In this document: positions 32,847-40,484 of the stretch, in pieces | How positions within the stretch are numbered: the stretch's first letter is position 1 | How the letters are laid out: each line of letters begins with the position of its first letter | Source of the DNA: Selenomonadales bacterium OttesenSCG-928-I06 | Lineage (GTDB): Bacteria > Bacillota > Negativicutes > Sporomusales > Sporomusaceae | DNA: 40,484 bases | Assembly (NCBI GenBank): GCA_030266395.1 | Contig: JAJDHX010000009.1 | Coordinates: 1 to 40,484 of the forward strand | Reading direction: 5' to 3' | The notes under the pieces: model-generated | What the model saw: only the letters and a program-made list of their open reading frames with translations | Database searches by the model: none | What the model was told of the DNA's origin: nothing | Program-made: the position numbers and the translations under genes

Positions 32847-34526
32847 ATGTCTTTTTATAGTTCAAGATTAAAATTTCTTTTAATAATGTTTTTTGTTCTT
32901 ATCTCTCTAATTTCTGCTCGACTATTATTTTTACAACTAATTATTGGACAAGAACTTGCCATAGAAGCAATAAGAGTAAGAAATCAAGAAATTCCTCTAA
33001 ATATAGCCAGAGGAGATATTTTAGATAAAAATGGCATTTTACTTACAAATACTTCACAAAAATATAGTGTCTTTATATTTCCAAATGAAATATCTGATAT
33101 AAAAACAACTATCGAAACCTTAAATAATATTACTAATATTCCTCTCAGCTCTCTGGAAAAACTTTATTTGAAAAACAATGTTCCTTTTCGTTTAATAACA
33201 GATTTAGACAGTGCTACTGCCCAAAGAATAAATGATTTGAATTTAAAAGGTGTTATAAGCATAAGTGAAACAACTCGTTACAACAATAATTCATTAGCAG
33301 CACATATAATTGGATATATAAATAAAGCTGATAATAAGGGTGTAAGCGGTATTGAAAAAACATATGACGATTTTCTGAAAGGCAACGATTCTTTTTATGT
33401 CACAGCAACCCTAGATGCTGAAGCTGATATCATTCCGGGACTTGGCTATAAAGTATTTAAATCTACAACTAATAATGTCCAACACAATGTTATTCTTACC
33501 ATTGATAAACAACTTCAAGAAGAAGTAGAAAGTATTATGGATAGCTATGTTAAAAAAGGAGCTATAGTTGTATTAAAACCTGATACAGGTGAAATATTAG
33601 CTATTGCTTCCAGACCTAATTTTAATGCAAATAAATTGGAAAGATATCTGTACGAAGAATCAGCGCCACTTTTAAACAGAGCATTTTTAGCATATCAACC
33701 AGGTTCTATTTTTAAAATAATTGTAGCTGCTGCTGCATTTGAAGATAAAAAGAATAATTTTGATATAGACACTAATTTTTTTGATCAAGGATATATCGAA
33801 GTAAATGGTACAACATTTTGGTCCTGGGAATATGAACAATATGGCAGCAGAGGCACTATTACACTTACAGATGCAATGGCTTTTTCAAGCAATCCTGTGT
33901 TTATTGAGATAGCTCTTAAACTGGGAGCAGAAGATGTTATAAATATGGCAAAAAAAATGGGGCTGGGATCAATCACAAACCTTAACTTTGATAACGAACA
34001 AGAAGGAAGATTACCTAATCCCCAAGGAATATATCAAGCAGAACTGGCAAATCTAGCTATAGGGCAGGGGATATGCGAAGCAACACCTATACAACTAGCT
34101 CAAGTATTGTCCATAATAGCAAATAACGGCATAAAAAAAGACCTGCGGGTTATTGACAAAATAGTTGATAATGAAGGAAATATAATAAGAGATTATAAAA
34201 ATATTGATCAGCAAAAAGAAAGAGTAATTTCTCTTAAAACTGCTCAAAAACTTCAAAAAATGCTCTTTGCAGTAACAACATACGGAACAGGGCAGCAAGC
34301 ACAGATAGAAGAGTATAAAAGCGCTGGTAAAACAGGCTCGGCAGAAACAGGCATAAAAGATGAAAAAGGAAGAAGCATAAGCCATGCTTGGTTTGCTGGT
34401 TATACTCCTTATGATGATCCTAAATATGTTGTTGTTGTTTTTGTGGAAAATGGCATGTCCGGAGGAGAAATTGCTGCACCAATTTTTCAAAAAATCGCAA
34501 CAAAAGCTTTAGCTTTAGATTCCTAA
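32847..34526 (+). CDS. Penicillin-binding protein, class B transpeptidase (possibly sporulation-specific)
   Basis: A 559-residue DD-transpeptidase that cross-links peptidoglycan. One N-terminal membrane helix (about 9-30) is followed by a PBP dimerisation domain (RGDILDKNGILLTNTS near 55-70; GVSGIEKTYDDFLKG near 165-179). The transpeptidase domain starts near 215 and contains the serine motif S287-x-x-K290 (PGSIFK), SSN at 347-349 and KTG at 495-497 (AGKTGSAETG). There is no C-terminal PASTA domain, unlike Bacillus SpoVD. It is divergent from gpr, close to spoIIP, and has a CATACTA -10 box upstream, which suggests a spore-envelope role like SpoVD. FtsI/PbpA for vegetative growth is the alternative. 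Confidence 0.9.
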   Translation: MSFYSSRLKFLLIMFFVLISLISARLLFLQLIIGQELAIEAIRVRNQEIPLNIARGDILDKNGILLTNTSQKYSVFIFPNEISDIKTTIETLNNITNIPLSSLEKLYLKNNVPFRLITDLDSATAQRINDLNLKGVISISETTRYNNNSLAAHIIGYINKADNKGVSGIEKTYDDFLKGNDSFYVTATLDAEADIIPGLGYKVFKSTTNNVQHNVILTIDKQLQEEVESIMDSYVKKGAIVVLKPDTGEILAIASRPNFNANKLERYLYEESAPLLNRAFLAYQPGSIFKIIVAAAAFEDKKNNFDIDTNFFDQGYIEVNGTTFWSWEYEQYGSRGTITLTDAMAFSSNPVFIEIALKLGAEDVINMAKKMGLGSITNLNFDNEQEGRLPNPQGIYQAELANLAIGQGICEATPIQLAQVLSIIANNGIKKDLRVIDKIVDNEGNIIRDYKNIDQQKERVISLKTAQKLQKMLFAVTTYGTGQQAQIEEYKSAGKTGSAETGIKDEKGRSISHAWFAGYTPYDDPKYVVVVFVENGMSGGEIAAPIFQKIATKALALDS

Positions 34527-34580
34527 ATATATTCCATGATTCTTAAAATTTTATTACCTATAAATCTAAAATCCGCCTTC

Positions 34581-34610
34581 TTGACAGGTATGCAAAAACT
34601 ACTATATAAT
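34581..34610 (+). promoter_or_regulatory. Sigma-A promoter of ilvE-ridA
   Basis: Perfect TTGACA (34581-34586) and TATAAT (34605-34610) boxes are 18 bp apart, 71 bp before the ilvE ATG. No T-box or leader-peptide attenuator is visible in the short leader. Confidence 0.75.
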
Positions 34611-34680
34611 ATTTTTTATACAATAATATATTATATAGACCCGGACATTTTTTTTTGCTTTTAAAGGAGGCTTTTTATAA

Positions 34681-35745
34681 ATGGGTGAGATAGCTTTAGA
34701 ATTAGTTAAAGATCACAAACCAATCCCGGCAGATGATGCTTTAGGGTTTGGTAAAGTATTTACTGATCATATGTTTGTAATGGATTATGAAGAAGGTAAG
34801 GGATGGATAAATCCTAGAATTGTACCTTTTAGTAGTGTAACAATGTCTACAGCTGCAGCTGTTCTTCATTATGGTCAGGCAATATTTGAAGGAATCAAAG
34901 CATTCCGTACTAAAGATGGTCAAGTAGCAATTTATCGTGCTTTAGATCATTTAAAAAGACTTAATAACTCAGCTAAATATGTATGTATTCCAGAAATGGA
35001 TGTTGATATATTACATAAAGGACTAAAAAAATTAATTGAAGTAGAAAAAAATTGGGTTCCTAAATCAAAAGGAACATCTCTTTATATAAGACCATTTGTT
35101 TTTGCTACAGAATCATATCTTGGAGTTAAAGTAGCTGGCAAATATTCTTGTTACATCATCTTATCTCCTGTAGGCTCCTACTATTCAGCAGGATTTAGTC
35201 CTATAAGAATAAAAGTAGAAGACTACTATGTAAGAGCTATAAAAGGTGGTCTGGGAGAAGCAAAAACTTCCAGTAACTACGCAGCAAGCCTGGCAGCTTC
35301 AAACCAAGCACAAAAAGAAGGATTTACTCAAGTTTTATGGCTTGATGGTGTAGAAAAGAAATACGTAGAAGAAGTAGGAACTATGAATATATTCTTCGTT
35401 ATAGGAGATGAATTAGTAACTCCTGCTTTAAACGGCAGTTTCTTAAATGGCATAACTCGTCAATCTATTTTAAAACTTGCTCCAACATTAGGACTTAAAG
35501 CAGTTGAAAGACGTATTCCTATTGAAGAACTTTTTGAAGCTCATGCCAAAGGAGAATTAAAAGAAGTATTTGGTTCTGGCACAGCTGCTGTTATTTCACC
35601 TGTAGGAGAATTATCTTACAAAGGTAAAAACATAGTAATAAATGACAATAAAGTTGGCCCGGTAGCGCAACTATTGTTTGATCAAATTACCGGAATACAA
35701 CAAGGTCTGGTAGAAGATAAATTTAATTGGTTAGACTTTATATAA
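34681..35745 (+). CDS. ilvE: Branched-chain amino acid aminotransferase
   Basis: A PLP-dependent fold-type IV transaminase for leucine, isoleucine and valine (EC 2.6.1.42). At 354 residues it belongs to the longer group II form. The PLP-binding Lys195 lies in KGGLGEAKTSSNYAASLAA (189-207). Other markers are LHYGQAIFEGIKAFR (62-76), YIRPFVFAT (135-143) and EVGTMNIFFV near 235, and GSGTAAVISPVG near 299. AAAGGAGG precedes the ATG at 34681. It is cotranscribed with ridA, 40 bp downstream. A consensus promoter suggests strong expression. Confidence 0.95.
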   Translation: MGEIALELVKDHKPIPADDALGFGKVFTDHMFVMDYEEGKGWINPRIVPFSSVTMSTAAAVLHYGQAIFEGIKAFRTKDGQVAIYRALDHLKRLNNSAKYVCIPEMDVDILHKGLKKLIEVEKNWVPKSKGTSLYIRPFVFATESYLGVKVAGKYSCYIILSPVGSYYSAGFSPIRIKVEDYYVRAIKGGLGEAKTSSNYAASLAASNQAQKEGFTQVLWLDGVEKKYVEEVGTMNIFFVIGDELVTPALNGSFLNGITRQSILKLAPTLGLKAVERRIPIEELFEAHAKGELKEVFGSGTAAVISPVGELSYKGKNIVINDNKVGPVAQLLFDQITGIQQGLVEDKFNWLDFI

Positions 35746-35785
35746 TTTGCTTAAAATATAATAAATAAATTATAGGAGTTTATTT

Positions 35786-36166
35786 ATGAAAAAAGTTGTT
35801 TATACCAAAGATGCTCCGGAAGCAATAGGACCATATTCGCAAGCCATAAAAGCAAATGGATTTTTATTTCTCTCTGGTCAAATTCCTTTAGATCCTAAAA
35901 CAGGCGAAGTAGTAGAAGGAAATGTTGAAGCTCAAACTCATCAAGTATTTAGTAACTTAAAAGCAATTTTAGAAGCAGAAAATCTTACATTAGACAATAT
36001 TGTAAAAACTACAGTGCTTTTAAAAGATATGAATGATTTTACTCTTGTAAATGAAACTTATGCAAAATACTTTTCAGAAAAGCCTCCTGCCAGAGCATGC
36101 TTTGAAGTAGCAAGACTGCCTAAAGACGTAAAGGTAGAAATAGAAGCAATTGCAGTTTACGAATAA
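35786..36166 (+). CDS. ridA: RidA family 2-iminobutanoate/2-iminopropanoate deaminase
   Basis: A 126-residue trimeric enzyme that hydrolyses reactive enamine/imine intermediates released by PLP enzymes, protecting IlvE and others (EC 3.5.99.10). Family markers are [16 protein letters not shown] (10-25), [15 protein letters not shown] (29-43) and [23 protein letters not shown] (key residues Arg103 and Glu120). TAGGAG precedes the ATG at 35786. Its place directly after ilvE fits the known RidA-IlvE relation, as 2-aminoacrylate attacks IlvE when RidA is absent. Confidence 0.96.
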   Translation: MKKVVYTKDAPEAIGPYSQAIKANGFLFLSGQIPLDPKTGEVVEGNVEAQTHQVFSNLKAILEAENLTLDNIVKTTVLLKDMNDFTLVNETYAKYFSEKPPARACFEVARLPKDVKVEIEAIAVYE

Positions 36167-36179
36167 TCACAAAACTATA

Positions 36180-36220
36180 AAAGCCATAAATCTAAATTAG
36201 ATTTATGGCTTTACTTTTTT
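36180..36220. terminator. Terminator after ridA, also facing lgt
   Basis: A 14-bp perfect stem, AAAGCCATAAATCT (36180-36193) with its complement at 36199-36212, has a 5-nt loop and a downstream T-run (36215-36220). It lies between the convergent ridA and lgt genes. Confidence 0.85.
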
Positions 36221-36231
36221 ATTAAAAAAAA

Positions 36232-37014
36232 TTAAGTCTTTTTTAAATATCTTTTTCTTAAAGACAAATATATAAATATGCTGCTTGCTATAATAATCAG
36301 ACCTAAACTTGTTAATTGAGCTGATTTTAATCCTAACATAACAATTTCATAATCTCCTCTGAGATATTCCAAGAAAAATCTAGCAGTTGAATATAAAATT
36401 ATATATAAAAGAAACACTTGCCCTTTCATATGTTTGGTTGTTCTAAAAAGCAAAAGAAGTGCAAATATAATAATATCTATTTGTCCTTCCCAAACCTCTA
36501 CAGGCCATAATGGTTGACTGCCATAAACTTTATAAGCTAAAGTTGTATCTGGATATAAAATGCCAAATGTACTTCCTGTAGGCTGACCAAAAGCATCTCC
36601 ATTTAAAAAATTAGCAATTCTGCCAACAGCTTGTCCGAATATAATAGCAGGTGCTGCAACAATATCAGCAAGAGCCCAAGTATCTATTTTATATATTTTC
36701 GTATAGATGTAACCTGCAAGAACACCGAAAATAACTCCTCCCTGAATAGCCATTCCACCTTGCCAAACATAAAATATTTCAATTAAATGGTCTTGGTAAT
36801 AGCCCCAATCAAAAAAGAATACATCCCATAATCTTGCTCCTATAATACCGGCAAAACCACAACAAATTCCCATATCAGGCACATGCTCATGCCAACGCCC
36901 GTCTTGTTTAGCTAAAAAATAAGCTACCGAAGTTGCAAGTATTATACTTAGACAAATTATTAAGCCATAAGATCTAATAGGGAAATCACCTATATAAAAG
37001 AGATATTGGTGCAA
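36232..37014 (-). CDS. lgt: Prolipoprotein diacylglyceryl transferase
   Basis: An integral membrane enzyme that adds diacylglycerol to the lipobox Cys of lipoproteins, the first step of lipoprotein maturation (EC 2.5.1.145). At 260 residues with about seven membrane segments it fits the family. The signature GRIANFLNGDAFG (131-143) holds Arg132 and Asn135. RSYGLII near 14 and GARLWDVFF near 59 are also typical. Position 91 is Gln in GGMAIQGG, where E. coli has His103; other Firmicutes carry non-His residues there. TTG start at 37014 with GAGGAGGG 6 nt upstream. It lies 30 bp after the phosphoesterase gene, so the pair is probably one unit. Confidence 0.95.
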   Translation of the reverse strand: MHQYLFYIGDFPIRSYGLIICLSIILATSVAYFLAKQDGRWHEHVPDMGICCGFAGIIGARLWDVFFFDWGYYQDHLIEIFYVWQGGMAIQGGVIFGVLAGYIYTKIYKIDTWALADIVAAPAIIFGQAVGRIANFLNGDAFGQPTGSTFGILYPDTTLAYKVYGSQPLWPVEVWEGQIDIIIFALLLLFRTTKHMKGQVFLLYIILYSTARFFLEYLRGDYEIVMLGLKSAQLTSLGLIIIASSIFIYLSLRKRYLKKT

Positions 37015-37044
37015 TAAAAACCCTCCTCAGAGTTAAAGTAGTAA

Positions 37045-37752
37045 TTATGTATAAACACCTAGATCAATTTCTTGCAAAGAAAAATTCAAAACATCACAGG
37101 AAACTAAATAATAATAAATATCATCGTAAAATCCTGCTTTGGCTAAATAAGCAGCCTCACTGTGAAGATGCCCATATACACATATTTTTATATCATATTT
37201 TTTAATTAAGTCCACAAAACCGCTTTCCATACTTGTAGAAGGGAAGGGGGGGAAATGAAGAGCCAGAACTATCTTATCAAAATTATTTTGTTTAGCTTCT
37301 TGGATAGATGACTCAACTCTTAAAAGTTCTCGTTCATATATAGGCAAATCAGAACTTGTAAAAGAAGATTCTCCCGGACATGTCCAACCTCTGCTGCCAC
37401 AAATAGCAAAGTCATCTATTGCAAAAAAATTGTTTTGCAAAAATTTAACTCTATTTTCCATAGCAGTATTCATTTTATTTATACTTTGCCACCAATAATC
37501 ATGATTACCTTTAACAAAAACCTTTTTCCCCGGAAGCAAACTTATATCATTTAAGTCAACTAATGCCTCATTTAATTTCATTGCCCAAGAGATGTCTCCT
37601 GCAATTAAAACTACATCTTCATCAGTAACTCTTGCATACCAATCATTCTTAATTTTATTCCAATGATTATCCCAGTGATGTCCAAATACTGTCATAGGTT
37701 TATAAGGAGGATCACCTGATAAATGAAGATCTGCTATCGCAAAAATTCTCAT
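37045..37752 (-). CDS. Metallophosphoesterase of the calcineurin-like family
   Basis: A 235-residue two-metal phosphohydrolase. All metal motifs are seen: FAIADLHLS (4-12), VLIAGDISWAM near 49, KGNHDYWW near 80, and two His motifs near the end, ALHFPPFP and CVYGHLHSEA. It belongs with predicted phosphohydrolases (COG1768-like) whose substrate is unknown. The ATG at 37752 places the first metal motif 3 residues from the start, as is usual; an ATG 15 bases upstream is possible, since AGG triplets lie before both. It is followed by lgt on the same strand. Confidence 0.85.
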   Translation of the reverse strand: MRIFAIADLHLSGDPPYKPMTVFGHHWDNHWNKIKNDWYARVTDEDVVLIAGDISWAMKLNEALVDLNDISLLPGKKVFVKGNHDYWWQSINKMNTAMENRVKFLQNNFFAIDDFAICGSRGWTCPGESSFTSSDLPIYERELLRVESSIQEAKQNNFDKIVLALHFPPFPSTSMESGFVDLIKKYDIKICVYGHLHSEAAYLAKAGFYDDIYYYLVSCDVLNFSLQEIDLGVYT

Positions 37753-37862
37753 CAACCTATACCTCATACAATCTATATAAATTTCTAATATTATTTAAAG
37801 TTTTCTTGCTATACATTATTTTACCTAATTAACCAATAAATATCAAACTTCTAACAAAAAAT

Positions 37863-37887
37863 AATCAGGATGACAAGCATCCTGATT
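37863..37887 (-). terminator. Terminator of the 134-residue unknown gene
   Basis: AATCAGGATG (37863-37872) pairs with CATCCTGATT (37878-37887) in a 10-bp perfect stem with a 5-nt loop. On the minus strand a T6 run follows, 5 bp beyond the stop codon. Confidence 0.8.
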
Positions 37888-37891
37888 GTTT

Positions 37892-38296
37892 TTAATTAGG
37901 AGAGTATTTAGTTTTTAACCATTCCTCAAAATCTTCTAATAACTCTTCTCTTACTTGGCGTACTGGTTCACCGCTCCAATCTTGTCCAGTATCACAATCA
38001 AACCAGCTATCTCTTTGCGAAAAAGCAGTATTAGCAAGCAACTTTTCCTTAGTAGCTAAAGACATGCCATCAAGCATACTTTGCTTTAAAGTCTTTCTTA
38101 TAGCACGACAACCTGTTCTTTCAGTTGTTTCAACATCTATGCCATTTTCACTTTGAGTAATCTCTATATGACTTAATAATTTACCTTGCTGATTAGCACT
38201 AAAAATAGACTGCCTTGCTAAAATGGCGGCTTCTTCTCGCTTAATTTCATCATCGTTAACTGTCACCCTAACATTTCCTACAATAAGTTTATACAT
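37892..38296 (-). CDS. Conserved-looking hypothetical protein, 134 residues
   Basis: I do not recognise this protein. It begins MYKLIVGNVRVTVNDDEIKR, with a beta-hairpin-like start, followed by a helix rich in Ala and Glu (EEAAILARQSIFSANQQG). A Cys/Arg segment TERTGCRAIRKTLKQSM and an aromatic, acidic C-terminus (SWFDCDTGQDW, LLEDFEEWLKTKY) follow. No signal peptide or membrane helix is present, so it is probably cytosolic. ATG at 38296 is chosen for AAGGAGGTG 5 nt upstream. It is a single-gene unit with its own terminator, divergent from the MerR-like gene. Strong translation signals argue that it is real. Confidence 0.7.
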   Translation of the reverse strand: MYKLIVGNVRVTVNDDEIKREEAAILARQSIFSANQQGKLLSHIEITQSENGIDVETTERTGCRAIRKTLKQSMLDGMSLATKEKLLANTAFSQRDSWFDCDTGQDWSGEPVRQVREELLEDFEEWLKTKYSPN

Positions 38297-38449
38297 AATA
38301 CACCTCCTTAACAACTATTTTATGATGAATAAATATAGATAGAACCAATCTATTCTTACTTTCATAATAATGTGTACATATTTTTTATAATTTTATTTTA
38401 CATTTTTTATCATTTTTTCTATTTTAAGGAAGGATTTCCGATTCTAATC

Positions 38450-38465
38450 GCGAATTTAAAATCGC
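38450..38465 (+). promoter_or_regulatory. Dyad upstream of the MerR-like gene, possible autoregulatory site
   Basis: The 16-mer from 38450 to 38465 has GCGA at its start and TCGC at its end around an AT core, and AATCGC occurs twice (38446-38451 and 38460-38465). CG-containing words are rare in this AT-rich gap, so it stands out. It lies 58 bp before the ATG; binding by the encoded HTH protein is only an idea. Confidence 0.3.
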
Positions 38466-38523
38466 AATAGCAATTTCCAATTTTTTCTAATAAATTTTTA
38501 TATAAAATCGAAAGGAGAATTAT

Positions 38524-39123
38524 ATGGAATTATTAACTATTAAGGCAATATCCCAACAAATTGGGATCCCGCAAAGCACTTTGCGTTATTATAGGGATCT
38601 TTATAGTCAATATTTGCCTCATACAGGCGAGGGAAAAAGAAAGCGTTTTTACAAAGAAGCAATAGATGTTTTCCAGGCCATTTCTAATGGAATGAAAAAC
38701 AATAAGCCATCAACTGAAATAGAACACGAATTAAATAATAAATTTCCTCAATTCATCGACATAAACAAAGAAGAATTTAACAAAAACAAATTTAGAAATA
38801 GCAAAGACGCAAGAACTGTTAACTATGCTAAGAGTATTCTTTCTCATTTAAATTCTAAAATGCCTACTGAAAATAGGATGCTTATGCATATTTTAAACGA
38901 ACACAAAAAACAAGCTGAGCAAGTTGAAGATACGATAAATGCAATAAGCAAACAGCAAGCCGAAATCGAAAACTTAAAACAAGAAGTTTCTAAACTTGAG
39001 GAAATAATGGAAAAAGAGTTAACAAAACATTTTCAACTAATTGACTCTAAACTTTCCCAAACAACAGAACAAGAAATTACACCAAAACCTTTTTGGAAAA
39101 GGATTTTTGCACCTTTTTTCTAA
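38524..39123 (+). CDS. MerR-like HTH protein with coiled coil and aromatic/basic C-terminal tail
   Basis: A 199-residue protein. Residues 3-60 are a MerR-type winged helix (LTIKAISQQIGIPQSTLRYYRDLY, with KRKRFYKEAIDVFQ as the wing; key part STLRYYRD). Residues about 65-120 are polar and Asn/Lys-rich. Residues about 125-180 form a probable coiled coil (KKQAEQVEDTINAISKQQ, then IENLKQEVSKLEEIMEKEL). The last residues, PKPFWKRIFAPFF, are aromatic and basic, like a short membrane-binding helix. There is no ligand domain, so it is unlikely to be a classical drug- or metal-sensing MerR. DNA-binding head plus coiled coil plus tail recalls RacA, the sporulation chromosome anchor, and also DUF3967-type plasmid proteins. 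AAAGGAG precedes the ATG at 38524. Confidence 0.75.
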   Translation: MELLTIKAISQQIGIPQSTLRYYRDLYSQYLPHTGEGKRKRFYKEAIDVFQAISNGMKNNKPSTEIEHELNNKFPQFIDINKEEFNKNKFRNSKDARTVNYAKSILSHLNSKMPTENRMLMHILNEHKKQAEQVEDTINAISKQQAEIENLKQEVSKLEEIMEKELTKHFQLIDSKLSQTTEQEITPKPFWKRIFAPFF

Positions 39124-39156
39124 TTTATCTGCCTCTTTATTTTTCCACATAAAAAT

Positions 39157-39233
39157 AATTCATATCCTTCTCATCTTAAATATAAACAAAACAGCTTAAT
39201 TTTATTTATATATATGAGTGTAGGATATGAATT
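39157..39233. repeat. 12-bp inverted repeat between convergent genes
   Basis: AATTCATATCCT (39157-39168) and AGGATATGAATT (39222-39233) are perfect complements, with an inner CTCAT (39170-39174) and ATGAG (39214-39218) extending the stem around a 39-nt loop. It lies between the convergent MerR-like and kinase genes. No T-run follows, so it is not a typical terminator. Confidence 0.5.
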
Positions 39234-39266
39234 TATGACAAACTAATAAGCAATAAAAATAAAAAT

Positions 39267-40412
39267 TTATTGTAAATTAAGTATTTGTTGTTGAGCCAAT
39301 CTAAGGTTATGGCTATTTTCACAAACAACAGGCAAATAAACTTGTACAACAGATCCGCTGATTTCATCATGCGAAGAATTCACATTAATAAAACCATTAT
39401 GTTCTGTTATGATTCTATGAGCAACAGATAAACCCAGCCCCAAATGCTCTAATTTTGTTGTATAAAATGGTTCAAATATGCGTGACAAAATATCATAAGA
39501 AAGCCCTTCACCAGTATCTTTTATTGATACTACAAGCATATTAAGATCATAATTAATCCAACTATCAACAGTTAAAACACCTTCTTCTGGCATAGCTTCC
39601 AGAGCATTTTGAAAGAGATTTATAAATGCCTGCTGAACTAAATTAGGATCTATAGTAAGAAAAGGAACTGACTTTTTCAAGTTTTTCTTAACAAAAATAT
39701 CATCTCTGCCACATTTAGCAAAACTCAAAAGAAGAGCTTCTTCTATAATCTTATTAATATTAACTTCTTCTTCTTTATTCACAGGAGGCTTGGCAAACAA
39801 AATTAGTTCTTTAACTACATCGTTTATATGAGATACTTCACCTAAAAGCATTTCAACCACATTTTTGCTGACAGCACATTTGTCATCTTCAAACCTGCTT
39901 AACATTATTTGCAAATATCCGCTTATAGTAGTAAGCGGAGTACGAACGTGATGAGCAACACCAGCAGCTAATTCACCTAAAGATAATAACATCTTTGTTA
40001 TTTGAATTTGCTTTATTGCTGCTTTTACCGCAGATAAATCCTGAATTATTGCTATTGTGCCAAATAACTCTCCTGAATCATTTCTAATCTTCATTGTTTC
40101 TATTTGAACATATACAAAAGAATCTAGCTTATTTATTTTTATTGTACTTGTATGAATATCTTCTTTTGTAGTGTTAATAAACAAATTCAAAAAGTGATCA
40201 CCACAATGCGAAAATGCGTCTCCAACTTTCTTTCCTAAAACACGAACCTTGCCAACATTGAAAATTCTCTCGGCTTCTTTGTTTAAATTTTTCAGACGCA
40301 GATGATTATCAATAAGAATGATTCCTATATTCGTTTCTGTTAAGTCAGTATTTTCTACTCTGGCACTATTAATAGAAACTACATTGTTACAAAAAGCTTT
40401 TGCAATAGACAT
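39267..40412 (-). CDS. PAS-domain sensor histidine kinase with atypical H-box
   Basis: A 381-residue cytosolic kinase with no membrane segment. A PAS domain spans about 22-130 (TNIGIILIDNHLRLKNLNKEAERIF in outline; key part GIILIDNHLRL). The HisKA region follows at 145-205 with phospho-acceptor His154 in GVAHHVRTPLTTI. The ATPase domain has the N box NLFQNALEAMP (265-275), G1 DTGEGLS (299-305), the F-box RIFEPFYTTK and G2 GLGLSVAH (325-332). Position 155 is His rather than the usual Glu or Asp; Thr158 is kept at +4. ATG at 40412 has AAGGAGA 8 nt upstream. No response regulator is adjacent, so it may feed a distant partner such as Spo0A; that is inference from the orphan, soluble PAS form. Confidence 0.9.
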   Translation of the reverse strand: MSIAKAFCNNVVSINSARVENTDLTETNIGIILIDNHLRLKNLNKEAERIFNVGKVRVLGKKVGDAFSHCGDHFLNLFINTTKEDIHTSTIKINKLDSFVYVQIETMKIRNDSGELFGTIAIIQDLSAVKAAIKQIQITKMLLSLGELAAGVAHHVRTPLTTISGYLQIMLSRFEDDKCAVSKNVVEMLLGEVSHINDVVKELILFAKPPVNKEEEVNINKIIEEALLLSFAKCGRDDIFVKKNLKKSVPFLTIDPNLVQQAFINLFQNALEAMPEEGVLTVDSWINYDLNMLVVSIKDTGEGLSYDILSRIFEPFYTTKLEHLGLGLSVAHRIITEHNGFINVNSSHDEISGSVVQVYLPVVCENSHNLRLAQQQILNLQ

Positions 40413-40484
40413 ATATATAATCTCCTTGTAAAAGTTTCGCAAATCTCAATTAAATAATGTTTACTATTCTTGTAAATAATTGTA

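Noticed and set aside
36739-36747. Gln91 in Lgt where E. coli has His103, as a sign of an inactive enzyme
   Set aside because: Firmicute Lgt proteins often lack His at this position, and the Arg132/Asn135 signature is intact.

Overview
The window looks like a chromosomal segment of a low-GC, spore-forming, two-membraned Firmicute (class Negativicutes is the best guess). Two lines of evidence combine. Sporulation and germination genes are present (spoVS, gpr, spoIIP, a transpeptidase next to gpr, a possible sporulation amidase). There is also a full-length type V autotransporter with a C-terminal beta-barrel, which needs an outer membrane. FapR-controlled lipid genes, a FabK-type enoyl reductase, a one-piece tmRNA and strong AGGAGG ribosome sites fit the same picture. 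No IS element, prophage, CRISPR array, tRNA or rRNA was seen; the window is mostly core genome.

Layout. 0-8.2 kb is the accessory part: a PPOX-fold protein and msrA; two tandem paralogues with CnaB and Ig-like domains that lack a signal peptide and share a promoter-like element; a MocR-type regulator divergent from pdxS; an iron-dependent alcohol dehydrogenase; an AbrB-type membrane protein. 8.2-12 kb holds the autotransporter and the tmRNA gene, both on the minus strand. 12.2-20.9 kb is a lipid block on the plus strand: yceD-rpmF, then fapR-plsX-fabH-fabD-fabG-acpP, then fabK-fabF-rnc, with a clear FapR palindrome just downstream of the fapR promoter. 21-27.7 kb holds an Elp3-like radical SAM protein, spoVS, ackA, two more radical SAM proteins and an amidase. 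27.8-29.9 kb is gap-fba. 30-34.5 kb is a sporulation cluster: gpr, spoIIP and a small membrane gene on one strand, and a penicillin-binding protein divergent from gpr. 34.6-40.4 kb holds ilvE-ridA, metallophosphoesterase-lgt, an unknown small protein, a MerR-like coiled-coil protein and a PAS histidine kinase.

How the genes work together. FapR probably senses malonyl-CoA and tunes phospholipid and fatty-acid synthesis (PlsX, FabH/D/G/K/F, ACP). GPR degrades spore small acid-soluble proteins, SpoIIP drives engulfment, and the adjacent PBP and amidase could act on spore peptidoglycan. IlvE makes branched-chain amino acids and RidA clears reactive imine by-products of such PLP enzymes.

Most interesting points: the MocR regulator has Arg where the PLP-binding Lys should be and faces a pdxS that has no adjacent pdxT; the paired signal-less CnaB/Ig proteins share a mother-cell-sigma-like -10 element at the same distance from each start; the histidine kinase has His in place of the acidic residue next to its phospho-acceptor His; and the MerR-like protein has a coiled coil and an aromatic/basic tail. 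I found no clearly new multi-gene system. The remaining candidates are single genes and regulatory sites.
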